Notes: generated by a model from the letters alone, not told the origin. Positions 1 through 5,292 are shown, numbered from the stretch's first letter. The stretch: 5,513 nt of DNA from Pseudacidobacterium sp036264445 (GCA_036264445.1 DATAQW010000397.1:1-5513), one strand, 5' to 3'. Numbers and translations: made by a program.

Positions 1-1
1 G

Positions 2-262
2 ACCCGAATAAGAAATGAAACTGCGCATAGATCAGAAATTGCTGGCCTAAACATCAAAATTGATAAAGTTGGCGCTCAAAATACAATACTTGGAAACTTC
101 TTGCTGGCAGCAAAGGATTCACAAAAGCTAAGTGAAGCTGACCGACGAAAAGCTATTGAGACTGTTCTTAGAAATCAATACATACTCACTCACAATCCAA
201 TTGACCCAGAGATATTAGCTGGTAACAAGATGCCTCCTCAAGATTGGATGATCAGAGGTTGA
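2..262 (+). CDS. 3' part of an uncharacterised protein gene, possibly the front portion of a frameshifted gene
   Basis: The frame is open from the left edge and stops at TGA 260-262, giving the last 86 residues of a protein whose start lies outside the window. I do not recognise a named family. The segment is hydrophilic and mostly helical in character, with a charged stretch (SEADRRKAIETVLRN) and then a proline-containing end (NPIDPEILAGNKMPPQDWM), and has no membrane span. The frame ends abruptly after DWM, and the next frame opens with DDQRLKQMGEDW, which reads like a natural continuation. Restoring one base near 250 (for example an A giving atg-aat-cag) would fuse the two frames into one protein. 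The DNA is visibly AT-richer than the leu genes to the right. It could be a genuine C-terminus with coupled translation of the next gene, or the upstream half of a broken gene; I slightly favour the latter. Confidence 0.55.
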   Translation, partial: TRIRNETAHRSEIAGLNIKIDKVGAQNTILGNFLLAAKDSQKLSEADRRKAIETVLRNQYILTHNPIDPEILAGNKMPPQDWMIRG

Positions 263-267
263 AACAA

Positions 268-663
268 ATGGGAGAGGACTGGCAATTCGCAGAGGCCAAG
301 CCAGTTGCTTTATCTCCCGCTCCCGCGGGGTCCAAAGAAGACCCTTCTCTAGCATTGCTTCGCGAAGCCGAAACCTTCGACAAGAGTTTGCAAGGATGGC
401 ATGACAACACGATACAGGGAAGAATAGATCGGGAAAATAGAGAACGGTCGGATGCAAAACAAACCCATCGAAGTCAGGCAGCTATAGACTCTTTAATCAA
501 TTGGGTTGATAGTTCATGGTGGGACGCAACACTGAAAGATTACCGCGAGACTTATGTACCGGAACTTCTGAAGCTCCGCCGCGAATTACTCGCCGAGGTA
601 CCTGAGGCAGCCCGCGAGGACTGGTACAACGACTGGTCTGATCCAGGCATTCAGGCGGAATAA
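268..663 (+). CDS. Uncharacterised hydrophilic protein, 131 aa, or the rear portion of a frameshifted gene
   Basis: I do not recognise this family. An in-frame TTG at 244 would give eight more residues but overlaps the preceding frame and has no ribosome-binding site. The ATG at 268 has AGAGG at 254-258 with 9 bases of spacing and lies 5 bases after the preceding stop, so I prefer it if this is an independent gene. The protein is soluble-looking and rich in Glu, Arg, Asp and Trp. An N-terminal low-complexity stretch (residues about 13-24, Pro/Ala/Ser) is followed by a charged, probably helical central part (RIDRENRERSDAKQTHRSQ) and a helical C-terminal part with several Trp. No signal peptide, membrane span or catalytic motif is visible. 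The residues encoded just upstream of the ATG in this frame (DDQRLKQ) look coding and continue the sense of the previous frame, so the ORF may be the 3' half of one gene split by a one-base deletion. The 5-base spacing would alternatively suit translational coupling. Confidence 0.6.
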   Translation: MGEDWQFAEAKPVALSPAPAGSKEDPSLALLREAETFDKSLQGWHDNTIQGRIDRENRERSDAKQTHRSQAAIDSLINWVDSSWWDATLKDYRETYVPELLKLRRELLAEVPEAAREDWYNDWSDPGIQAE

Positions 664-689
664 CTGGTGTTTGCTTTGGGTTTCATACT

Positions 690-803
690 ATGGTCACTCT
701 ATTTCGAGTGAAATTAAAAGACCAGGGCAAGCTGAATGGACCAATGACTATTGATGAGCAAAGAGTCTTCTTTGAGAGGCAATTTCGTACTAAGGAGCAA
801 TGA
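690..803 (+). CDS. Possible small ORF (37 aa), perhaps the tail of a disrupted small membrane-protein gene
   Basis: ATG 690 opens a 37-codon frame ending at TGA 801-803. The product is basic and hydrophilic after the first few residues (VKLKDQGKLNGPM, then a charged Glu/Arg/Gln-rich end). No good ribosome-binding site precedes ATG 690. A GTG at 667 in another frame does have an AGGCGG-like site (653-658) 8 bases upstream, and it encodes a strongly hydrophobic membrane-like stretch (VFALGFILWSLYFE) before stopping at 709-711. Joining that stretch to the 690 frame by a single -1 step at about 708 would give a plausible one-span protein with a positively charged cytoplasmic tail. This is inference from hydrophobicity and frame continuity; a chance ORF is a serious alternative at this length. 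Confidence 0.25.
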   Translation: MVTLFRVKLKDQGKLNGPMTIDEQRVFFERQFRTKEQ

Positions 804-907
804 GTTTCTTATTCTCAAACGCCGGTGTTCCGAGTCTTCCACGGCCTTACCCCTAATGGCTTTATAACAGGTGTCTCTTATCGTCTGTTCTTGTTCCTAA
901 TAATGCT
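804..907. other. Non-coding spacer, nothing recognised
   Basis: Together with the doubtful small ORF before it, this completes the roughly 300-base stretch without a firm gene between the hypothetical gene ending at 663 and the beta-barrel gene. I see no convincing ORF, RNA gene or promoter here. Stops are frequent in all frames. Confidence 0.5.
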
Positions 908-909
908 TT

Positions 910-948
910 AAAAGAACAGCCCCGGCAACAACCAGGGCTTTTTCTTTT
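910..948. terminator. Bidirectional intrinsic terminator between convergent genes
   Basis: AGCCC (918-922) pairs with GGGCT (935-939). After a single C/A mismatch, GG (924-925) pairs with CC (932-933) around a six-base CAACAA loop. On the plus strand the hairpin runs into TTTTTCTTTT (939-948). On the minus strand it is followed by TTCTTTT (complement of 910-916). It lies 17 bases past the stop of the minus-strand beta-barrel gene and downstream of the plus-strand hypothetical genes, the expected place for a shared terminator of convergent units. Confidence 0.75.
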
Positions 949-964
949 GAAAACAACTACAGAG

Positions 965-1564
965 CTAGAAGTGATAGGCAACGCCGATCGTCGGATTGCT
1001 GATGTTGTAATAGCGATTGGTTTTGTACTGGTCGAGGCCGAAATACGGCGCCTTGACGACGATGCCGCGGTATTCCGCGCGGATGTCCCAGCTGGGGCTT
1101 AATTCATAGGCAATACCCGCGCCATAGAGAGCACCTACGCTCGTGCTCCGCTTGGCGTCAAGATCAGTAGTCTTCTGGTCTTGGATAGGCCCAAAGATAT
1201 AGCCGCCAACGCCGGCTTCTACAAACGGATTGAAGTTCCTGAACGTGAAGTTATGGACGTATGCGCCGGAGATTTCCTGCATGCGCGTATGCACGCGAAT
1301 TGAGTTAAAGCTCGTAACGAACTTATTCACGTTTTGATTGTATTGGTAGTTCAATTCCAGCGCGCTGCGGGGGGTGACCATGTAGCGGTAGCTTGCCAAT
1401 GCGCCCCAGATACCAATGGTCGCGTCCTGCTGCACTGTGTTACCTACCACATGTGGAGGAATCAGAGCGGCAAGGCCCAAGCTGACATCCTGTCTACTCT
1501 CCTGCGCAAACCCAGCTGCTGCCAACATCGGCAACAACGCCAAAGACAACAAAATTTTCTTCAT
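965..1564 (-). CDS. Outer-membrane beta-barrel protein (small OMP, 199 aa)
   Basis: Predicted small integral outer-membrane protein of the generic beta-barrel class (OMP_b-brl type); its substrate or role is unknown. The chosen start is ATG at 1562-1564, which gives a textbook signal peptide: MKK, a hydrophobic core (ILLSLALLPMLAAA), and a likely signal peptidase I site after GFA at about residue 20. GAGAGG at 1576-1581 lies 11 bases upstream. The frame is open further back to a GTG at 1693, but those 43 extra residues would bury the signal peptide. The mature part alternates polar and aromatic/hydrophobic residues as beta strands do (ASYRYMV, LELNYQYN, ISGAYVHNF, FVEAGVGGYIF, WDIRAEYRGIVV). 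It ends in GVAYHF, the terminal Phe being the usual signal for BAM-dependent insertion. A length near 180 mature residues suits an eight-stranded barrel. It is downstream of the LysR gene on the same strand across 134 bases, so it may be cotranscribed or have its own promoter; I could not identify a good one. Confidence 0.85.
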   Translation of the reverse strand: MKKILLSLALLPMLAAAGFAQESRQDVSLGLAALIPPHVVGNTVQQDATIGIWGALASYRYMVTPRSALELNYQYNQNVNKFVTSFNSIRVHTRMQEISGAYVHNFTFRNFNPFVEAGVGGYIFGPIQDQKTTDLDAKRSTSVGALYGAGIAYELSPSWDIRAEYRGIVVKAPYFGLDQYKTNRYYNISNPTIGVAYHF

Positions 1565-1620
1565 CCGTCTAAGAACCTCTCGCCTGCTTAAAAGCTCCGC
1601 AGGCACAACGCCTCTCGGGC

Positions 1621-1672
1621 TCGTCAATTGTAAAATTTTGTGGACCAGAAACAGACCCACTCCGCAATTGTA
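1621..1672. repeat. Pair of 12-base direct repeats containing CAATTG upstream of the beta-barrel gene
   Basis: TCGTCAATTGTA (1621-1632) and TCCGCAATTGTA (1661-1672) match at 10 of 12 positions and start 40 bases apart, close to four helical turns. Each includes the palindrome CAATTG. They sit in the spacer between the LysR stop and the beta-barrel start, where a regulator could bind, but no regulator is known from the sequence and chance similarity is possible. Confidence 0.35.
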
Positions 1673-1698
1673 CCTGCCGAAAGCCATTTGCACAGCTA

Positions 1699-2640
1699 TC
1701 AGCTAAGGTGTTTAGACGCGCCATTGCTTTTCTCGTCATAGAGAAAAGGTGAGCCGTTCTCCTCTGAAAGCGCCCGAACTACACGCAAAAACGCAAGTGC
1801 CGCATAGGACAACGTTCCCTGCCTGCGGGAGATCATCCATAAGCTTCGCGCGCTGGCCAGTTCAGGAACAGCTACTTTCACCAACTCCCCGCGCTCTATT
1901 TCGCTCTGCGCAGTCAACGCAGGCACCAGGGCCACGCCATTCCCACTGGCAACAAATCTCTTGATGGCCTCAAGACTCGGCAGTTCCACCCCAATATTCA
2001 AAGGCGTCTTGTGTTTTGCGAATGCCTCTTCCACACGGCGACGCATAGGCGAGGCCACATTATGGGCAATGAAGTTCTCCGCACCGAGATCCTTAATCCG
2101 TAGTTTCTTCTCGCGTGCCAGCGCATGACGCGGGTGCACGATAAACACCAGATCGTCTGAATACACGGCAATCGAATTCAGCTGCTCATCCTTCGGACGG
2201 TAAGAAACGATACCCATCTCAACCGTGCGGCCTAAGACCTGGTCGGGAATGTGGCTCGCAAGCGAGCGCTGCACCATGATCGAGATTTGCGGGCAGTGTT
2301 TGCGGAACTTATCGAGCACGGGCAGCAGATAGAGACAGGTGTACTCATTCGCTGCCAGCGTAAGCCGTCCCCGTTCCAGAGCCCGCACTTCTTCAAGCGC
2401 GCTCGCCGCCTCGTTGCGCAGGCGCAATAACCGCTCGGCATATTCGCGCAGAACTTCGCCCGCTGTAGTAAGGGTTCCATCGCGCGATGCCCGCTCAAAC
2501 AACGGCTCGCCAAATTCCTCTTCCAGCTTTCGAATCACCTGGCTGACTGCAGGCTGGGTCCGATGCAGGCGCGTAGCTGCGCGGGAGAAGCTCCGCTCAG
2601 CTACAACTGTGAGAAAGGTTTCCAGTTGCGATAGTTCCAT
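1699..2640 (-). CDS. LysR-family transcriptional regulator (313 aa), divergent from leuA
   Basis: DNA-binding transcription factor of the LysR type. The start is ATG at 2638-2640, giving the canonical MELSQLETF N-terminus; a TTG at 2655 would add five residues without benefit. A weak GAGA ribosome-binding site lies 9 bases upstream. The winged HTH occupies residues 1-60, with the family signature AATRLHRTQPAVSQVIRKLE at 21-40 and LFER plus LTTAGEVL just after. A linker helix spans about 60-87. The periplasmic-binding-like effector domain runs from about 88 (GRLTLAANEYTCLYLLP) to about 290. The C-terminal tail is polar. Length is normal for the family. The gene is divergent from leuA with 136 bases between the start codons, the classic LysR arrangement in which the regulator controls both itself and the neighbour. 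Control of the leu genes, with a pathway intermediate as ligand, is my inference by analogy with divergent pairs such as ilvY-ilvC. The effector cannot be read from the sequence. Confidence 0.93.
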   Translation of the reverse strand: MELSQLETFLTVVAERSFSRAATRLHRTQPAVSQVIRKLEEEFGEPLFERASRDGTLTTAGEVLREYAERLLRLRNEAASALEEVRALERGRLTLAANEYTCLYLLPVLDKFRKHCPQISIMVQRSLASHIPDQVLGRTVEMGIVSYRPKDEQLNSIAVYSDDLVFIVHPRHALAREKKLRIKDLGAENFIAHNVASPMRRRVEEAFAKHKTPLNIGVELPSLEAIKRFVASGNGVALVPALTAQSEIERGELVKVAVPELASARSLWMISRRQGTLSYAALAFLRVVRALSEENGSPFLYDEKSNGASKHLS

Positions 2641-2675
2641 AAGTGAATGTCTCAATCAATTTCTGCAACTAGCAC

Positions 2676-2703
2676 ATCATAACGAAAATTTATCGTAAAT
2701 CAA
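2676..2703 (-). promoter_or_regulatory. Sigma70-like promoter of the LysR gene
   Basis: Read on the minus strand, TTGATT (complement of 2698-2703) and TATGAT (complement of 2676-2681) are separated by 16 bases. They match the consensus at 4/6 and 5/6 positions. Transcription would start near 2669, giving a leader of about 29 bases to the ATG at 2640. This is the best promoter-like pair in the divergent region; I saw no equally good one for leuA. Confidence 0.55.
2680..2698. promoter_or_regulatory. Dyad inside the lysR promoter, candidate operator
   Basis: TAACGA (2680-2685), seven bases, then TCGTAA (2693-2698): the arms are inverted with one mismatch. The dyad fills the -35/-10 spacer of the predicted lysR promoter and touches the inner edges of both hexamers, so a bound protein would block RNA polymerase there. 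LysR regulators typically repress their own gene from such a site while activating the divergent one. The dyad is not centred on a strict T-N11-A motif, so assigning it to this regulator is inference. Confidence 0.4.
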
Positions 2704-2776
2704 GAAATTAGAAATTTGAATTATGCCAAAGCTTCTGAGACACTTAAGTCCAACAAAGTTTTGAGGTCATTCCCCT

Positions 2777-3973
2777 ATGACTCAAGAGCGTCTTCTTTTC
2801 TTCGATACGACCCTGCGCGATGGCGAACAGTCTCCCGGCTGCAGCATGACCCAACCGGAAAAGCTCATGATGGCCCATGCCCTTGAAGATTTGGGCGTGG
2901 ACATTCTCGAAGCTGGATTTGCCATTTCGTCGGACGGCGACTTTGCCGCCATCCAGGCCGTAGCAAAGGAAATCCGCAAGCCGCGCATCACATCGCTGGC
3001 GCGCGCGAGGCGTGGGGACATTGAGCGTGCAGCAGCGGCCCTTGAGCCGGCGGCGCGGGCACGCATCCATATCTTTTTGGCCAGCTCCGATATTCATCTT
3101 CAATACAAACTGAAGATCAGCCGCGAAGAGGCGCTTGATCAGGCAGCGAGGTCCGTCGAACTCGCGCGTACCTACGTCGATGACGTGGAGTTTTCTCCTG
3201 AAGACTCGACGCGTACGGACATCGACTTTCTGTGCAAGATCGTCTCCGTTGCCATTGAAGCCGGAGCAACGACGATCAATATGCCCGATACCGTCGGGTA
3301 CACGGTCTCAGACGAATACAAAAATATGTTCCGCACGGTTCGCGAGCAAGTTCCCGGCGCGGATAAAGTCATTTTCTCCTCTCATTGCCACAACGATCTC
3401 GGACTCGCGGTTGCCAATTCTCTGGCCGCGATTGAAGGCGGCGCGCGCCAGGTTGAATGCACTATCAACGGCATTGGCGAACGCGCCGGAAACGCCGCTC
3501 TTGAAGAAATCGCCGCCGCTCTCAGCGTGCGTCGCGATCGCTACCATGTCGAGCATGGACTGAAGCTCGACCAGCTCTACACTGCAAGCCAGCAGCTTGC
3601 AAAGATCATCAGCTTTGCGCCTTCGCCGAATAAAGCGATTGTCGGCAGCAATGCCTTTGCGCATGAAGCGGGCATCCACCAGCATGGAGTGCTCTCAAAC
3701 CCGTTGACCTACGAGATCATGACACCGGCATCGGTTGGCGTTCCGACAAATCGCATGGTCCTGGGCAAGCATTCTGGACGGCACGCGTTGCGTTCGCGTC
3801 TGAACGAATTGGGCTATTCTCTCGAAGCCTCTGACCTCGATGCAGCATATCGCGCATTTACTGAGTTGGCTGACCGGAAAAAGTCGATCTATGACCAGGA
3901 CCTGATCAACCTCGTCGCGCATCACAAACGCCACGAAGATCTGATAGCCGCCGAAACCGTGGGCGAAGCGTAA
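2777..3973 (+). CDS. leuA: 2-isopropylmalate synthase, short form lacking the C-terminal regulatory domain (398 aa)
   Basis: Cytosolic first enzyme of leucine synthesis: condenses acetyl-CoA with 2-oxoisovalerate to 2-isopropylmalate (EC 2.3.3.13). The start ATG 2777 has GAGG at 2763-2766, 10 bases upstream. The TIM-barrel catalytic domain covers about residues 5-275. It contains DTTLRDGEQSPG at 10-21 (metal ligand Asp15, catalytic Arg14), VEFSPEDSTRTD, INMPDTVGYT, the metal-binding HCH at 203-205 in SSHCHNDLGLA, and NGIGERAGN at 231-239. The linker subdomains follow, with VGSNAFAHEAGIHQHG at 289-304 and VLGKHSGRHAL, all typical of LeuA rather than homocitrate synthase. The protein stops at 398 residues, whereas standard bacterial LeuA is about 500-520. 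The roughly 110-residue leucine-binding domain is absent, and the 113 bases before leuB are too short to encode it. Catalysis should be intact, but classical feedback inhibition by leucine through that domain is not expected. It is the first gene of leuABC in view and divergent from a LysR regulator. The context argues against citramalate or homocitrate synthase. Confidence 0.92.
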   Translation: MTQERLLFFDTTLRDGEQSPGCSMTQPEKLMMAHALEDLGVDILEAGFAISSDGDFAAIQAVAKEIRKPRITSLARARRGDIERAAAALEPAARARIHIFLASSDIHLQYKLKISREEALDQAARSVELARTYVDDVEFSPEDSTRTDIDFLCKIVSVAIEAGATTINMPDTVGYTVSDEYKNMFRTVREQVPGADKVIFSSHCHNDLGLAVANSLAAIEGGARQVECTINGIGERAGNAALEEIAAALSVRRDRYHVEHGLKLDQLYTASQQLAKIISFAPSPNKAIVGSNAFAHEAGIHQHGVLSNPLTYEIMTPASVGVPTNRMVLGKHSGRHALRSRLNELGYSLEASDLDAAYRAFTELADRKKSIYDQDLINLVAHHKRHEDLIAAETVGEA

Positions 3974-3985
3974 GAAATACGAACG

Positions 3986-4040
3986 CAGAACAGGGTGCCC
4001 CAGGTTCGCGGAGCCGAAGGCATAGTTAACCTGGGTTCTG
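3986..4040. repeat. Interrupted inverted repeat in the leuA-leuB spacer, possible dispersed palindromic element
   Basis: Inner arms CCCAGGTT (3999-4006) and AACCTGGG (4028-4035) are perfect inverted copies around 21 bases. Outer arms CAGAAC (3986-3991) and GTTCTG (4035-4040) are also perfect, with a bulge (agggtgc) on the left side; the two stems share one G at 4035. The left arm has the form AGGGTGCCCCA followed by an arm and TCGCGG, which resembles a palindromic intergenic repeat I associate with acidobacterial genomes; that link is from memory and unverified. There is no T-run after it, so it is not an intrinsic terminator. In the mRNA it could affect stability or expression of leuB relative to leuA. 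Confidence 0.6.
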
Positions 4041-4046
4041 TAAGGT

Positions 4047-4062
4047 CGCCGTCGAAGCGGCG
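4047..4062 (+). other. Small GC-rich hairpin upstream of the leuB ribosome-binding site
   Basis: CGCCG (4047-4051) pairs with CGGCG (4058-4062); a U-G pair closes a CGAA tetraloop-like tip. It lies 9 bases before the GGAG (4072-4075) that serves leuB. No U-run follows, so it is not a terminator. It may act as an mRNA structure in the leuA-leuB spacer, or be part of the preceding repeat region. Confidence 0.4.
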
Positions 4063-4086
4063 CACTAAATTGGAGAACACGTTCTG

Positions 4087-5196
4087 ATGAAGTTGAAAGT
4101 TCTTATCGTCGCCGGAGACGGCATCGGCCCGGAAGTCACACGCGAAGCAGTGCGCATTCTGCGCTCCGTCGCTGAACTCGGCGGATATGATTTTGAGTTT
4201 GGCGAAGCCCTGATTGGCGGTGCTGCCATCAAGGCACAGGGAACGCCGCTGCCTACAGCAACCCTTGATGCAGCGCTGGAAAGTGATGCTGTGCTGCTTG
4301 GCGCAGTCGGAGGAAATGAATTCAATTCCCTGCCTCCGGACAAGCGCCCCGAGGCAGGCCTCCTGCAAATCCGCCAGGCGCTCGGCGGATTCGCCAATCT
4401 GCGCCCCGCTTTTGCGCATCCAGCTCTTGCGTCGAACTCGCCTCTCAAGCCAGAAGTCATCGACGGCTCTGACATTATCTTTGTTCGCGAGCTGCTCGGC
4501 GGACTCTATTTTGGCGAGCCGCGCCAGTGGGACCGTGAAGCAAATTCCGCATGGAACACCATGCGCTACACCCGCGATGAGGTCATCCGCGTAGCACGCG
4601 TTGCATTCGAGTTGGCAAAGAAGCGCCGTAAAAAAGTTACGTCAGTCGATAAGGCAAACGTGCTTGAAGTCTCGCAGCTTTGGCGCGCAACCGTGACCGA
4701 CGTTGCTAAAGACTATCCAGACGTTGCGCTTGAACACCAATACGTCGACGCCTGCTCGATGCACCTGATGAACACCCCACGCAACTTTGACGTAGTGCTG
4801 ACGGAAAATCTCTTCGGCGACATTCTTTCTGATGAATCCGCTGTGATTACCGGATCACTCGGCATGCTGCCTTCAGCCACTATCGGTGGAAAGGTGAACC
4901 TGTATGAGCCGGTCCACGGCTCTGCTCCAGACATCGCAGGAAAAGGCATCGCCAATCCGCTTGGCGCGATTTTAACTGCCGCGATGTTGCTGCGGCACTC
5001 GGCAAATTTGGAACAAGATGCGGCTGCAGTCGAAAGTGCTGTACGCAAAGTACTCGAACAGGGTTATCGCACTCCTGATCTGGCGCGCAGCGAGAAGGAC
5101 AAGAAGATGGTCCTCTCTACACAGGAGATGAGCAGGCAGGTAAATGACATTTTGAATGAGCTGATTGATAAAAGACAGGCCTTGCACGCAGTGTAG
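4087..5196 (+). CDS. leuB: 3-isopropylmalate dehydrogenase (369 aa)
   Basis: Cytosolic NAD-dependent beta-decarboxylating dehydrogenase (EC 1.1.1.85), oxidising 3-isopropylmalate to 2-oxoisocaproate in leucine synthesis. ATG 4087 is preceded by GGAG at 4072-4075. Length is normal for the family. Visible motifs in order: GDGIGPEV at 10-17; the substrate-binding arginines R96 (LLQIR), R106 (NLRP) and R134 (RELLGG); Y141 in GGLYFG; K189 and N191 in DKANVLE; D221 in VDA; the metal-binding aspartates D245 and D249 in NLFGDILSDE; GSLGMLPSA; and the NAD-binding EPVHGSAPDIAGKGIANP at 274-291. The spacing of catalytic residues agrees with the well-studied Thermus enzyme, offset by two to four positions. 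The RELLGG context and the flanking leuA and leuC argue for isopropylmalate rather than isocitrate or tartrate as substrate. All key residues are present. It is probably cotranscribed with leuA (113-base gap) and leuC (124-base gap), though both gaps are long for tight coupling. Confidence 0.97.
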   Translation: MKLKVLIVAGDGIGPEVTREAVRILRSVAELGGYDFEFGEALIGGAAIKAQGTPLPTATLDAALESDAVLLGAVGGNEFNSLPPDKRPEAGLLQIRQALGGFANLRPAFAHPALASNSPLKPEVIDGSDIIFVRELLGGLYFGEPRQWDREANSAWNTMRYTRDEVIRVARVAFELAKKRRKKVTSVDKANVLEVSQLWRATVTDVAKDYPDVALEHQYVDACSMHLMNTPRNFDVVLTENLFGDILSDESAVITGSLGMLPSATIGGKVNLYEPVHGSAPDIAGKGIANPLGAILTAAMLLRHSANLEQDAAAVESAVRKVLEQGYRTPDLARSEKDKKMVLSTQEMSRQVNDILNELIDKRQALHAV

Positions 5197-5212
5197 AGGT
5201 GTTTAAGAACCA

Positions 5213-5292
5213 GTCATTTTGACGGCCAAAAGAGGAAAAACTTAGCGATATACCTTGAGCCAAAATCGCTAAGATACTTTGCTCAGAATGAC
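5213..5292. repeat. Fold-back inverted repeat (about 80 bases) in the leuB-leuC spacer
   Basis: The inner arms CTTAGCGAT (5241-5249) and ATCGCTAAG (5265-5273) are perfect 9-base inverted copies around a 15-base loop. Further out, GTCATTTTGA (5213-5222) and TCAGAATGAC (5283-5292) are inverted with one mismatch, and AAAAG and CTTT segments can also pair between them. The whole element would form one long, internally looped hairpin. The outer sequence, read as GTCATTCTGAGC, resembles the start of a repeat I recall as scattered between genes in several bacterial genomes (unverified). No gene is seen in this spacer. In mRNA it may modulate leuC expression; there is no strong U-run, so termination is unlikely to be efficient. 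Confidence 0.65.

Noticed and set aside
215..457. Minus-strand 80-codon frame opposite the left hypothetical genes.
   Set aside because: No ribosome-binding site or recognisable features, and the plus-strand frame is more protein-like.
1601..1613. Small hairpin AGGC-ACAAC-GCCT in the leader of the beta-barrel gene, considered as a LysR terminator.
   Set aside because: Only four base pairs and no adjacent T-run on the minus strand.
1565..1693. N-terminal extension of the beta-barrel protein starting at a GTG at 1693, six bases after the LysR stop.
   Set aside because: It would place 43 residues before a clear signal peptide; the ATG at 1564 has its own Shine-Dalgarno site and gives a normal exported protein.
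2339..2698. Plus-strand 119-codon frame opposite the LysR gene.
   Set aside because: Arg/Ser-rich shadow of the LysR coding strand with no family features.
2704..2760. Search for a leuA promoter (AT-rich tract with TTGAAT and TTATGC-like hexamers).
   Set aside because: No -35/-10 pair with acceptable spacing and match could be supported.
2725..2776. Leucine-codon leader peptide or T-box style attenuator before leuA.
   Set aside because: The leader is too short and contains neither a run of leucine codons with a start site nor a terminator hairpin.
3974..4087. The leuA frame stays open for 37 codons after its TAA and ends in a TGA overlapping the leuB ATG, as if the stop were readable.
   Set aside because: The extension has no resemblance to the LeuA regulatory domain, consists of the palindromic repeat region, and an open run of this length is not rare by chance.
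3922..4475. Long minus-strand open frames opposite the leuA end and leuB start.
   Set aside because: They lie antisense to strongly recognisable genes, have unnatural Ser/Arg/Pro-rich composition and no ribosome-binding sites; they are shadows of biased codon usage.
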